NCBI GenBank assembly: GCA_002348425.1
Contig: DEBE01000255.1
Coordinates: forward strand, 1 to 13,075
Reading direction: 5' to 3'
Origin: Alphaproteobacteria bacterium UBA2964
Lineage (GTDB): Bacteria; Pseudomonadota; Alphaproteobacteria; MPNO01; UBA2964
DNA length: 13,075 bases
In this document: positions 1 through 7,439 of the stretch, piece by piece
Numbering within the stretch: position 1 is the stretch's first letter
How the letters are laid out: every line of letters starts with the position of its first letter
Position numbers and translations under genes: made by a program
Notes under the pieces: model-generated
Seen by the model: the letters and a program-made list of their open reading frames with translations, nothing else
Databases searched by the model: none
What the model was told of the DNA's origin: nothing

Positions 1-1185
1 ACGATAGCACCTCCCAATATTGTTTTTTCGGGTTTTTTTTCTGGGGCAGTTTGGCTTGTACTCGGAGGGATGATTATTGGTATTGGCATAGAGGTTTCGG
101 GTTTAGGCGCACGCTTAGCAGGAAAATTAGAACGTGTCTTTGGCGGAAGTTATTTTAAGTTGATATGTGGTACGGTTCTATTGATGTTGGTGTTGGCCTT
201 TTTAGTACCTTCGGCGGTTGGGCGGGTTACCATGATGCTACCTGTTGTTCTTGCCTTGGCAGGTCGTCTTGGTTTTAAGGAAGGTAGCAATGGCAGGGCT
301 GGACTTATACTCTCAGTTGGCATGGGAACGTTGATAGCGCCATTTTCGATTTTGCCTGCGAATGTTCCAAACGTTGTTTTATCTGGTGCAGCAGAGGCTG
401 TACACGGTGTCCAGTTTTCTTATACGGATTGGCTTCTTCTGCATTTTCCTGTTCTCGGTGTTATAGGTTTTATCGGACTTCCTATCGCTATTTATTTTCT
501 CTTTCCTGATAAAATTGAGAAGCGTTTAATAAAAGAACCCGAAGTGCTGCAGCCATGGTCGTTTGACGAGAAAAAGCTTTTAGTTCTTTTATTCATTACA
601 CTCGGTCTATGGGCGACGGATAATTTACACGGTATTTCTCCCGCATGGGTTTCTCTTGGGGCAGGTATTGTCTGTTCGTTGCCCGTAGTAGGGGTTTTAC
701 CAGCAGGACAAGTGATATCTAAAATAAATTTTGGTCCGATTATATTTCTTGCGTCAGTCATCGGTATGGGGGCTGTGGTAACGCAGACAGGGCTCGGTGA
801 AAGCTTGGCACATTTTCTTATATCGAAGGTCGATTTAACGGAGGGGACGGGTCTGCAGAAATTTTATTCTGTTATTGGGCTGGGGTGGTTTTTACAGTTA
901 TTTACTACGTTACCAGGACAACCAGCGATTATGACAGCAGTTTCTGAACCGATAGCTTTAGCTACCGGTTGGTCTTTGCCAACCGTGTTAATGGCACAGG
1001 TGCCCGCATGGATAATGGTTATTTTTCCATACCAGGCGCCACCATTAGTAGCTACAAGGGCTCTTTCAGGTCTTGCAATTTCAAAGTTCATGAAGTTGAT
1101 GATACCGTTTGCGATATTTGGCGCACTTGTTTCCATACCTTTACAGTATTACTGGTGGAAATACCTTGGGTACCTACAAAGTTAA
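1..1185 (+). CDS. SLC13/DASS family anion transporter, 5'-truncated
   Basis: This is an inner-membrane permease of the divalent anion:sodium symporter (DASS/SLC13) superfamily, a family importing dicarboxylates, sulfate or related anions; the substrate here cannot be read. The frame is open from base 1, before the first in-frame ATG at 70, so the N-terminus lies outside the window. About 394 residues remain, almost all hydrophobic, with many membrane segments and one polar loop (roughly bases 500-580) between the two halves of the inverted-repeat fold. The first half carries PSAVGRVTMMLP (from base 208), where DASS proteins normally have the SNT motif followed by a similar MMLP stretch. The second half has LPGQPAIM (from base 910) at the matching place. 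Neither copy keeps Ser-Asn-Thr, so the binding site looks divergent. It reads towards the DUF1489 gene 98 bp away. Family is fairly sure; substrate is unknown. Confidence 0.75.
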   Translation, partial: TIAPPNIVFSGFFSGAVWLVLGGMIIGIGIEVSGLGARLAGKLERVFGGSYFKLICGTVLLMLVLAFLVPSAVGRVTMMLPVVLALAGRLGFKEGSNGRAGLILSVGMGTLIAPFSILPANVPNVVLSGAAEAVHGVQFSYTDWLLLHFPVLGVIGFIGLPIAIYFLFPDKIEKRLIKEPEVLQPWSFDEKKLLVLLFITLGLWATDNLHGISPAWVSLGAGIVCSLPVVGVLPAGQVISKINFGPIIFLASVIGMGAVVTQTGLGESLAHFLISKVDLTEGTGLQKFYSVIGLGWFLQLFTTLPGQPAIMTAVSEPIALATGWSLPTVLMAQVPAWIMVIFPYQAPPLVATRALSGLAISKFMKLMIPFAIFGALVSIPLQYYWWKYLGYLQS

Positions 1186-1283
1186 ATCTGTTGAAACAAT
1201 AAAGATATTTTCTGATTTGGTTTAATAAAAAAATAACACCGAAGGGTATAGAATAAAGAACCGTTCGAATTCATATTATAAAA

Positions 1284-1718
1284 ATGACTATTCATCTTGT
1301 TAAAATCGCGGTTGGTATCGAAAGTATCGACCATCTTAGGGACCTTCAACTTGAAAGAATTTGTCGTGCCAAAGAGGAAGGTGTTCATGACAAATTAATA
1401 CACTTGACCCGGAACACGCCGCGCAGGAGAAATGAAGTCTTACAAAACGGATCTATCTACTGGATTATCAAAGGGTACATAAGAGTAAGACAACAGATAA
1501 TCGACATGGAAAAAGTCATCGGAAGGAATGGTCAGCCACGATGTGCACTGGTTTTGGATCCGTTGCTCAAAAAAACCATTTTAATGCCGCATAAACCTAT
1601 TCAAGGTTGGCGATATATGGAGGAGGAGGCAGTACCAAATGACTTGACCGAAGATGAAATTAAATCTTCGCTTCCTTCTAGTATGGTTGAAGAGTTAAGG
1701 TCGCTAGGCTTATTGTAA
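1284..1718 (+). CDS. DUF1489 family protein
   Basis: A 144-residue protein of the DUF1489 family, found mainly in alphaproteobacteria and without an assigned function. The family hallmarks I recognise are the start LHLVKIAVG, the central SIYWIIKGYIRVRQ with the basic stretch before it, then RCALVLDP, and the motif QGWRYMEEEAVPNDL near residue 110. The protein is soluble with no signal peptide, and its length is about normal. The ATG at 1284 fits the family N-terminus, although the upstream bases are AT-rich with no clear ribosome-binding site. The gene converges on the ferredoxin reductase, with only 6 bp between the stop codons. Nothing around it suggests a role in the neighbouring aromatic pathway. 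Family assignment comes from memory of conserved motifs. Confidence 0.8.
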   Translation: MTIHLVKIAVGIESIDHLRDLQLERICRAKEEGVHDKLIHLTRNTPRRRNEVLQNGSIYWIIKGYIRVRQQIIDMEKVIGRNGQPRCALVLDPLLKKTILMPHKPIQGWRYMEEEAVPNDLTEDEIKSSLPSSMVEELRSLGLL

Positions 1719-1727
1719 GTCGACTTA
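1716..1727. repeat. 12-bp perfect palindrome formed by two convergent stop codons
   Basis: The sequence TAAGTCGACTTA is perfectly self-complementary. Its first three bases are the stop of the DUF1489 gene on the plus strand, and its last three, read on the minus strand, are the stop of the ferredoxin reductase. With no loop and no T-run it does not look like an intrinsic terminator, and none is seen on either side, so the two transcripts probably overlap at their 3' ends. Confidence 0.9.
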
Positions 1728-2951
1728 ACTCCGAAGTAAGGTTTGTAATTTTATATCCATATTTGAAAGGTCCTCGACGGAAACCCGTTGTTTTGCTTGC
1801 ATAAGGCGTTTTCCAAAACGTAAATCCCGTGGATTATTAATAGAAATCGCTCCGTCTATAATCCCATTTTTTAAATAAAAGGTAATAAACTGATTTTCGT
1901 CCGGGCTTCCTCTAGTCGCAGTTGAATCCCAATTCTCAGGTAAACCAATCATCTGTATATTGGCATCAAATTGATCAGACCAAAACCACGGGATTTCGGA
2001 ATAGGGTTCGGTGCCACCAAGCATGGCTTTGCCGGCCGCAATGCCCTGATTTTGAGCATTTTCGTAACTTTCGAGGCGTAACCGGCGCTCAAGTATCGCA
2101 TTTGGATGATTAGCGACGTCCCCTGCTGCATAAATATCTGGATCAGAAGTCTGGGTTTTTTCATTTACCACAATGCCATTATCAACATCTATACCCGAAA
2201 CAGAGGCTATTTCAGAATTGGGTATCACTCCGATTCCCACAACGGCAATTGTACAGTCAACCTTTTTACCGTTTGATAATAATGCGCTTTCTAGATTTTC
2301 TTTCCCCTCGAATAATTCAATTCCTGTGTTTAAGCGAATATCGACTCCGTTCTTGGAATGATAATTTAACATCCAGTTACTGATCTCTGGTGTTACAGCA
2401 CGGCCACATAACCGACTAGCAGCTTCAACGACAATGCTTTTACAACCCATTTTTGTGAGCGTTGCTGCGCATTCCAGGCCAATCCAACCTCCACCGACGA
2501 TCAGGGCGCTTGCTCCTGGCTTAATTGTTTTTTGGATAGATAATGTATCATCCATGGTACGAAGATAGAAAATTCCGGGTAGTTTTGAGCCCTCTATATT
2601 AAGTTTTCTAACTCTTGCTCCTGTCGTAATGGCTAATTTGTCATAGGAAATTTCTTCACCGTTTTGTGTTTTAACCTTTTTCGCTGTTCGGTCTATAGAG
2701 GTCACTTTTGTGTTTAATAAAATCTCTATTTTTGCTTCCTCCAGAACTTCTTTTGTCCAAAAATAAGTACTATCTATTCCGACTTCTCCAGAAAGAACGG
2801 TTTTTGATAATGGAGGTCTTTCATAGGGCAGGTATGGTTCTTCGCCGATTAAAATGATTTTGCCTTCAAAACCCTCGGATCGTAGCGTCTTCGCTACCCA
2901 TCCACCCGCTTGGCTAGCTCCTACTACTACGAAATTTTGTTCATGAGTCAT
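1725..2951 (-). CDS. Rieske-type ferredoxin--NAD(P)+ reductase (FAD-dependent)
   Basis: A 408-residue flavoprotein of the BphA4/HcaD/rubredoxin-reductase family. It takes electrons from NAD(P)H through FAD to a small ferredoxin in ring-hydroxylating oxygenase systems. Visible features in order are an N-terminal FAD-binding GxSxAG motif (residues 11-16), the family motif YERPPLSK (43-50), a second dinucleotide fold GGGWIGLE (153-160) for NAD(P)H, an acidic Glu176 where the second strand of that fold should end (which favours NADH), and the second FAD motif IYAAGDVA (273-280). A C-terminal reductase domain begins around WFWSDQFDANIQM. The length is normal. The ATG at 2951 gives a standard N-terminus, but I see no good ribosome-binding site. 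It is the last gene of the minus-strand block, 23 bp after ferredoxin 1, its likely partner. No terminal oxygenase is encoded nearby, so the final acceptor is unknown. Confidence 0.88.
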   Translation of the reverse strand: MTHEQNFVVVGASQAGGWVAKTLRSEGFEGKIILIGEEPYLPYERPPLSKTVLSGEVGIDSTYFWTKEVLEEAKIEILLNTKVTSIDRTAKKVKTQNGEEISYDKLAITTGARVRKLNIEGSKLPGIFYLRTMDDTLSIQKTIKPGASALIVGGGWIGLECAATLTKMGCKSIVVEAASRLCGRAVTPEISNWMLNYHSKNGVDIRLNTGIELFEGKENLESALLSNGKKVDCTIAVVGIGVIPNSEIASVSGIDVDNGIVVNEKTQTSDPDIYAAGDVANHPNAILERRLRLESYENAQNQGIAAGKAMLGGTEPYSEIPWFWSDQFDANIQMIGLPENWDSTATRGSPDENQFITFYLKNGIIDGAISINNPRDLRFGKRLMQAKQRVSVEDLSNMDIKLQTLLRS

Positions 2952-2974
2952 AATTATAAGAGTAATTTTTCAAT

Positions 2975-3310
2975 CTAATCATCAGATTTGGGTACACCCA
3001 CAGATATTTGATCACCTTCTACTTTTATGGGATATGGTCTCAGGTCAATGGTTGCCGGGGCCGTAAGGGCCTTACCGGTTTTTATATCAAAACAAGCTCC
3101 ATGGAGAGGACATTCAATTTGACCGTCCTCTATATATCCGTCGGTCATCATAGCGTAAGCGTGGGTACAAATATCGTCGATAGCATAAAATTCCCCATCT
3201 AATTTATAAATTCCTACATCCAACCGTCCAATGGATACAGCTTTGGGCTCGTCTTCACTTATTTCAGATGTTGTTGCAACGGCGTGAAATTCGATATTTT
3301 CATCAGTCAT
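2975..3310 (-). CDS. Rieske [2Fe-2S] ferredoxin 1
   Basis: A 111-residue soluble Rieske ferredoxin, the electron carrier type of multicomponent aromatic-ring dioxygenases (BphA3/NdoA-like). The cluster ligands are complete: Cys48-x-His50 (CTH) and Cys67-x-x-His70 (CPLH), followed by the family stretch ACFDIKTGKAL. There is no signal peptide or membrane anchor, unlike the Rieske protein of the bc1 complex. A good ribosome-binding site (AAAGG, 9 bp before ATG 3310) supports the start. It lies 27 bp after ferredoxin 2 and 23 bp before the reductase. Over the 59 residues from the first ligand Cys it matches ferredoxin 2 at 36 positions without gaps by hand alignment, so the two are close paralogs. 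A small NirD-like Rieske protein is the alternative, but the adjacent reductase argues for an oxygenase-type carrier. Confidence 0.9.
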   Translation of the reverse strand: MTDENIEFHAVATTSEISEDEPKAVSIGRLDVGIYKLDGEFYAIDDICTHAYAMMTDGYIEDGQIECPLHGACFDIKTGKALTAPATIDLRPYPIKVEGDQISVGVPKSDD

Positions 3311-3337
3311 TTAGGTTTCCTTTTTGTAAAATATATA

Positions 3338-3664
3338 TCAAATATTTTGTTCAACGCCAACGTAGATGGTATCGCCTTCAACTTTGACAGGGTATGTTTT
3401 TAAATCAACCTCGGCAGGGGGGTTTACTGCCTTTCCAGTTTTAATCTCGAAACAAGCACTGTGCAAAGGGCATTCGATTAGCTCACCCTCTACAAATCCG
3501 TCCGCTAAACCGATATCTTCATGGGTACAAATTCCATGAGTAGCAAAATATTGTCCTTCTATATTGTATAGAGCTATTTCTTCTTTCCCTACAAATACAG
3601 CCATAACATCTTCTTCACCTAGATCGCCAACCTTTGCTACAGGATGATACTCGACTTCACTCAT
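3338..3664 (-). CDS. Rieske [2Fe-2S] ferredoxin 2
   Basis: A 108-residue Rieske ferredoxin like its neighbour, with intact ligands Cys46-x-His48 and Cys65-x-x-His68 when counted from the ATG at 3664. The frame extends four codons further to a TTG at 3676. I prefer the ATG because MSEVEYHPVAKV matches the usual family N-terminus and a weak GAG element stands at a usable distance. It differs from ferredoxin 1 mainly before the cluster and in the loop between the two ligand pairs, which suggests either a different redox partner or ongoing divergence after duplication. It is the first gene after a 113-bp gap behind the decarboxylase, so the ferredoxin-reductase trio could have its own promoter. 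Confidence 0.88.
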   Translation of the reverse strand: MSEVEYHPVAKVGDLGEEDVMAVFVGKEEIALYNIEGQYFATHGICTHEDIGLADGFVEGELIECPLHSACFEIKTGKAVNPPAEVDLKTYPVKVEGDTIYVGVEQNI

Positions 3665-3684
3665 CACTTTTCTCAACTTTAATA

Positions 3685-3711
3685 AGAATACGGTGTTAGT
3701 TTCTATTTCAA
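3685..3711 (-). promoter_or_regulatory. weak candidate promoter before the ferredoxin genes
   Basis: In the 113-bp gap between the decarboxylase stop and ferredoxin 2, the minus strand has TTGAAA (3711-3706) and TATTCT (3690-3685) separated by 15 bp, shorter than the usual 16-18. I see no terminator hairpin in the gap. The ferredoxin genes may therefore be transcribed with the dmp-like genes, from this site, or both. The call is low confidence. Confidence 0.2.
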
Positions 3712-3777
3712 ACCTTTAAACCGGCGGCATTCTACAAATTAATCCGCTTCTGCCAACCCGAAACCTGTGTTTAAACA

Positions 3778-4545
3778 TTAGGTTGCCACTGAAAAACTGA
3801 CGTGGCCTAATTTCTGCACGACATTACGAACATAGTCACCATGGTTTAGCGCGTAAGCGGCGGTAGCTCCTCCAGCCATTACTATAGATCCTGTGTTTAG
3901 ACTTTCGCCGGATTGAGTAGCTAATCTAGCTGCATGGGCCAATGATCGTGCAGGATGCCCCAAAATGGCTGCTGAGGAACCGATTTGAACCGGTCGTCCA
4001 TTTACTTCTAAGAGCATACCCAGATTACTAAAGTCGGGAGTAGGGTCATTCCATGCTCCTAGTAAATAGCCCGAAGAAGAGCTGTTATCGGCAATTACAT
4101 CCTCTAAAGAGAATTTAAAATTCTTATAACGGGAATCTATTATTTCGATTGCGGGAGCAACTGCTTCTACAGCTGCTAAAGCTTCCGCAGTTGATACAGG
4201 TCCTTCCAATGGTCGTTTTAGAAGAAACGCTAGTTCAGGCTCCGCTCGGGGATGGACATAATTCTTTAGGCTAATTTCTCCTCCGTCTTCAATTAGCATT
4301 CCATCCGACAGACGTCCCCATACCAAGTCAGAGAGACCCATTTGCAGCATTTTGGCTCGGCTAGTGAACCCCATCTTGATACCGACTTGTTTTTCACCTC
4401 GCGCAATACGTCTCTGAAAGGCCGCCGACTGAATCGCATAAGCTTCGTCGAGTGTATAGCTATACTTATTGCTGAGTTGTGGGATGGCTTCCGCTGACCG
4501 GGCTGCTTCATCCACAATTCGAGCCATTTGATTGATATCTATCAT
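3778..4545 (-). CDS. dmpH: 4-oxalocrotonate decarboxylase (2-oxo-3-hexenedioate decarboxylase)
   Basis: A 255-residue cytoplasmic enzyme of the MhpD/fumarylacetoacetate-hydrolase-like fold. It is predicted to convert 4-oxalocrotonate (2-oxo-3-hexenedioate) to 2-hydroxypenta-2,4-dienoate with a divalent metal. It resembles DmpH/XylI rather than the hydratases: KMGFTSRAKMLQMG (residues 58-70), EIIDSRYKNFKFSLEDV (134-150) and ADNSSS are decarboxylase-type signatures. Likely metal ligands are Glu102, Glu104 and Glu134. The length is normal. The ATG at 4545 overlaps the aldolase stop by one base (TAATG), so translation is probably coupled. DmpH and DmpE act as a complex in the known pathway, and both partners are encoded here. 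A hydratase acting on a longer substrate (TesE-like, steroid pathway) is the main alternative. Confidence 0.8.
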   Translation of the reverse strand: MIDINQMARIVDEAARSAEAIPQLSNKYSYTLDEAYAIQSAAFQRRIARGEKQVGIKMGFTSRAKMLQMGLSDLVWGRLSDGMLIEDGGEISLKNYVHPRAEPELAFLLKRPLEGPVSTAEALAAVEAVAPAIEIIDSRYKNFKFSLEDVIADNSSSSGYLLGAWNDPTPDFSNLGMLLEVNGRPVQIGSSAAILGHPARSLAHAARLATQSGESLNTGSIVMAGGATAAYALNHGDYVRNVVQKLGHVSFSVAT

Positions 4546-5585
4546 TAAGCCACTCCATTTGTATTACGTTCTTTGGCTAAATCTAATGCTACATCAACAA
4601 TCATATCTTCCTGTCCTCCGACCATTCGCCGTTTGCCTAACTCGACAAGGATGTCTCTTGTATCAATTCCATAGGTCTTCGAAGCGGTCTCGGCATGCCG
4701 AAGAAAACTCGAATAAACACCGGCATACCCAATTGAAAGTGTTTCTCTATCTATTCTTACAGGACGGTCTTGTAGAGGCCGGACTAGATCGTCAGCTGCA
4801 TCCATTAAGTTAAAAACATTGCAGCCGTGGTTGAGACCCATTCGGTCTGCTACTGCAATAAAAACTTCTAGTGGTGCATTACCAGCTCCCGCGCCCATAC
4901 CACCTAGCGAGCCATCGATTCGAGTGGCACCTTGTTCCAAAGCAAAAAGATTAAAGGCCACTCCCAAACCAAGATTATTATGTGCATGCATCCCGGTCTG
5001 AGTTTTCGAGTCTAGTACATCAGCCATAGCTTTGAAACGATCTGTAACACCATCTAAAAGTAATGCTCCAGCGCTATCAGTTACGTAAATGCAATTAGCG
5101 CCATAGCTCTCCATGAGTTTTGCTTGCTTTGCAAAAGCCGTAGGTTCAGTCATATGTGCTAACATCAAAAGGCAGGCTACATCCATACCATTTTCGCGCG
5201 CCCATTCTATGTGCTGTTTTGAAACGTCGGCTTCAGTACAATGGGTAGCAACCCTAACTGACGTCGCCCCTGCTTTTTTTGCATTCTGAAGGTCTTCAAC
5301 TGTGCCAATACCAGGTAATAATAGGACGGTAAGCCTTGCGTGGTTTACAACCTCCGCTGCGGCTTCAATCCACTCAAGGTCGGTATTGGTTCCAAACCCG
5401 TAATTAAAGGATGTACCAGATAACCCATCACCGTGAGTTACCTCAATACCATTAACACCTGCTTCATCTAAAGCTTTAGCGATGACTTGGACTTGTGCGG
5501 GACTGTATGCATGCTTTATGGCATGCATACCGTCACGAAGGGTAGTGTCTTGCACATATATTTCTCGATTAGGGTTTATATCCAT
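4545..5585 (-). CDS. dmpG: 4-hydroxy-2-oxovalerate aldolase
   Basis: A 346-residue class II pyruvate aldolase (DmpG/MhpE/BphI). It splits 4-hydroxy-2-oxovalerate into pyruvate and acetaldehyde, which is channelled to the partner dehydrogenase. The TIM-barrel start [11 protein letters not shown] and the metal motif MHAHNN are clear. Counted from the ATG at 5585, the key residues fall at Arg17, Asp18, His21, His200, His202 and Tyr291, the numbering I recall for DmpG. This supports that start over the GTG two codons upstream (5591). AAAAGGG (5602-5596) is also spaced better for the ATG (10 bp) than for the GTG (4 bp). The gene begins 2 bp after the dehydrogenase stop and ends in a one-base overlap with the decarboxylase. 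A homologous 4-hydroxy-2-oxohexanoate activity, giving propanal, cannot be excluded. Confidence 0.93.
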   Translation of the reverse strand: MDINPNREIYVQDTTLRDGMHAIKHAYSPAQVQVIAKALDEAGVNGIEVTHGDGLSGTSFNYGFGTNTDLEWIEAAAEVVNHARLTVLLLPGIGTVEDLQNAKKAGATSVRVATHCTEADVSKQHIEWARENGMDVACLLMLAHMTEPTAFAKQAKLMESYGANCIYVTDSAGALLLDGVTDRFKAMADVLDSKTQTGMHAHNNLGLGVAFNLFALEQGATRIDGSLGGMGAGAGNAPLEVFIAVADRMGLNHGCNVFNLMDAADDLVRPLQDRPVRIDRETLSIGYAGVYSSFLRHAETASKTYGIDTRDILVELGKRRMVGGQEDMIVDVALDLAKERNTNGVA

Positions 5586-5587
5586 GT

Positions 5588-6514
5588 TCACGTTGCCCTT
5601 TTAAGTTGGACTAATCTTTCTGCAGTTTTTTGTGCTGCTGATGTCATGATGTCCAGATTACCTGCGTAATTGGGTAAATAATGTGCGGCACCTTCAATTT
5701 CCAAAAATATTGACGTTTTTAAGCCCACAAATTCGCCAAGACCCGGAATTTTAAGCGGCGTATTATCACCTATTCGTTCAAATTGAACTTCCTGTTTTAA
5801 CCGATAACCAGGAACGTAACTCTGTACTTCATTTACCTTAGCGGCCACAGATGCGGCAATTTTGGTTTTATCGGCATTCTCGCTGAGGGTATAAATCGTA
5901 TTTCTCATCATGACCGGTGGATCTGCTGGATTCAGTACAATTATCGCTTTACCGTGATCTGCACCACCAACTTTTTCTATACCTGTAGCCGTAGTTACGG
6001 TAAATTCGTCAATGTTAGCACGAGTGCCCGGCCCTGCTGATTTACTAGCTATTGATGCAACAATTTCTGCATAATGGACTTTTGCTATCTTTCTCACTGC
6101 TTCGACCATCGGGATTGTTGCCTGTCCGCCACATGACACCATGTTAATATTTGGCGAATTCAAATGTTCATCGATATTTACAACCGGCACAACATAAGGA
6201 CCAATTGCTGCAGGGGTCATATCAATGATTTGTTTTCCGTGTTTTCGGGCAATAACGTCATGGTATGCATGGGCTTTGGCGGATGTTGCATCGAAAAGTA
6301 TGTCAATATCTTTAAAAACATCCATATTGACAAGCCCATCGATACCTTTATCGGTAATTTCTATACCAAATGTTTTTGCACGAGCGAGACCATCTGAATC
6401 TGGGTCTATTCCGACTAGGACTGCCATGTCTAAAACCTTTGATGTCCGTATTATTTTAATCATAAGGTCGGTTCCAATATTCCCCGAACCGATAATAGCT
6501 ACTTTAGTATTCAT
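5588..6514 (-). CDS. dmpF: Acetaldehyde dehydrogenase (acylating)
   Basis: A 308-residue NAD-dependent, CoA-acylating aldehyde dehydrogenase (DmpF/MhpF/BphJ). It oxidises the aldehyde released by the aldolase to acetyl-CoA, normally within an aldolase-dehydrogenase complex joined by a channel. The N-terminal nucleotide-binding stretch is [13 protein letters not shown], and the catalytic cysteine is Cys128 in [13 protein letters not shown]. The frame runs 15 codons further to a TTG at 6559, but ATG 6514 fits the family N-terminus ([14 protein letters not shown]). It also has a good ribosome-binding site, AAAGGA (6529-6524), 9 bp away and overlapping the hydratase stop codon. The 308-residue product matches the usual length. 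The adjacent aldolase starts 2 bp after its stop. Propanal, as in steroid degradation, is a possible alternative substrate. Confidence 0.93.
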   Translation of the reverse strand: MNTKVAIIGSGNIGTDLMIKIIRTSKVLDMAVLVGIDPDSDGLARAKTFGIEITDKGIDGLVNMDVFKDIDILFDATSAKAHAYHDVIARKHGKQIIDMTPAAIGPYVVPVVNIDEHLNSPNINMVSCGGQATIPMVEAVRKIAKVHYAEIVASIASKSAGPGTRANIDEFTVTTATGIEKVGGADHGKAIIVLNPADPPVMMRNTIYTLSENADKTKIAASVAAKVNEVQSYVPGYRLKQEVQFERIGDNTPLKIPGLGEFVGLKTSIFLEIEGAAHYLPNYAGNLDIMTSAAQKTAERLVQLKRAT

Positions 6515-6527
6515 AGAGGCGTATCCT

Positions 6528-7331
6528 TTATTCGCTAAATACTGCTCTAACGGAACCAAGGTCGGAAATTCTTACTTCTATTACATTACCAGGTTGGACT
6601 GGGGCCATTGGACCTAGAGCGCCAGTCATTATGGTATCTCCTGCCATCAGTGGCATGTCCACCTCTACCATTTTACGTGCAAGCCACAGGGCGGCATTAA
6701 GAGGGTTCCCTAAGCAGGCTGCGCCAGCTCCGATTGACACCTGTTCACCATTATTCTCCATAACCATACCGCACATCCTCAAATCAATTTCATGAAGTCC
6801 GGTTGGTTTTGTTCCAAGTACATACAATCCGGACGAGGCGTTATCCGCTATCGTATCAAGGATTGTAATATCCCAATTTGCTATTCGACTACCCACAACC
6901 TCAATAGCAGGTAGGGCATAAGCAATTGAGTTAATCAAATCTGTAAGAGTGAGTTGTTCATTTACTAAATCAGCATCCAGTACTAATGCAATTTCGCCCT
7001 CTACCTTTGGTTGCATTAACTGGTCGGAGTTTATTTCTTGTCCGTCAACAATTTCCATATCTGCAAACAAAATACCAAAATCTGGCTGATTAACACCAAG
7101 TTGAGCTTGAACAGATTTTGCTGTAAGACCAATTTTTCGTCCTACCGGGCGACGGTCTTCTTTTATCCATAATTCGGTATTTAACTGCTGGATATTGTAA
7201 GCAGATTGGAGATCCCCCTTTTTTAACAGATCACGGACTGGCCTGCAGGGTTTTCTGGTTTTCATGGCCCGTCTAATACGGGCCGCAGCCGTTTTAATTG
7301 GGTCAACTGACTTGGACGGTTTTCTAGCCAT
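6528..7331 (-). CDS. dmpE: 2-oxopent-4-enoate (2-hydroxypenta-2,4-dienoate) hydratase
   Basis: A 267-residue enzyme of the MhpD/DmpE family that adds water to 2-hydroxypenta-2,4-dienoate to give 4-hydroxy-2-oxovalerate, the aldolase substrate. Hydratase-type signatures are [17 protein letters not shown] and QPDFG (residues 64-85), [12 protein letters not shown] with likely metal ligands Glu111 and Glu113, AIEVVGSR with Glu144, and [15 protein letters not shown]. These match DmpE better than DmpH. The longest frame starts at a TTG (7385), but I chose ATG 7331, which has AAAAAGG (7346-7340) 8 bp upstream and gives a near-normal length with a slightly long, basic N-terminus. It is the first gene of the catabolic block and follows rplI by 108 bp, with no regulator gene next to it. 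Confidence 0.85.
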   Translation of the reverse strand: MARKPSKSVDPIKTAAARIRRAMKTRKPCRPVRDLLKKGDLQSAYNIQQLNTELWIKEDRRPVGRKIGLTAKSVQAQLGVNQPDFGILFADMEIVDGQEINSDQLMQPKVEGEIALVLDADLVNEQLTLTDLINSIAYALPAIEVVGSRIANWDITILDTIADNASSGLYVLGTKPTGLHEIDLRMCGMVMENNGEQVSIGAGAACLGNPLNAALWLARKMVEVDMPLMAGDTIMTGALGPMAPVQPGNVIEVRISDLGSVRAVFSE

Positions 7332-7439
7332 CTCTGATGCCTTTTTCAAACTTAATAGATGGCTTTTTATAGAGCAGCTTAGCAAGTATGAAAATAGTCC
7401 GTTTGAAAGAAACTTTGCGGAGATAGCTATAGAATTTTC
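7332..7439 (-). other. Gap between rplI and the catabolic block
   Basis: This 108-bp AT-rich gap follows the rplI stop and leads to the hydratase. On the minus strand I find no GC-rich hairpin followed by T residues, so no intrinsic terminator, and no convincing -35/-10 pair. The only clear signal is the hydratase ribosome-binding site at 7346-7340. Read-through from the ribosomal-protein operon into the catabolic genes is therefore plausible but unproven. Confidence 0.5.

Noticed and set aside
1..69. Treating the ATG at 70 as the transporter start
   Set aside because: The frame is open to base 1 and encodes plausible membrane sequence upstream, so the gene simply enters from outside the window.
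6515..6559. TTG start extending the acetaldehyde dehydrogenase by 15 codons
   Set aside because: The ATG at 6514 matches the family N-terminus, gives the usual length and has AAAGGA at a 9-bp distance; the extension would overlap the hydratase.
6225..6617. 130-codon plus-strand frame opposite the dehydrogenase and hydratase
   Set aside because: It is antisense to two well-supported enzymes, with no family features or ribosome-binding site.
7332..7385. TTG start extending the hydratase by 18 codons
   Set aside because: The ATG at 7331 has AAAAAGG 8 bp upstream and gives a length closer to the family; the extension has no family similarity.
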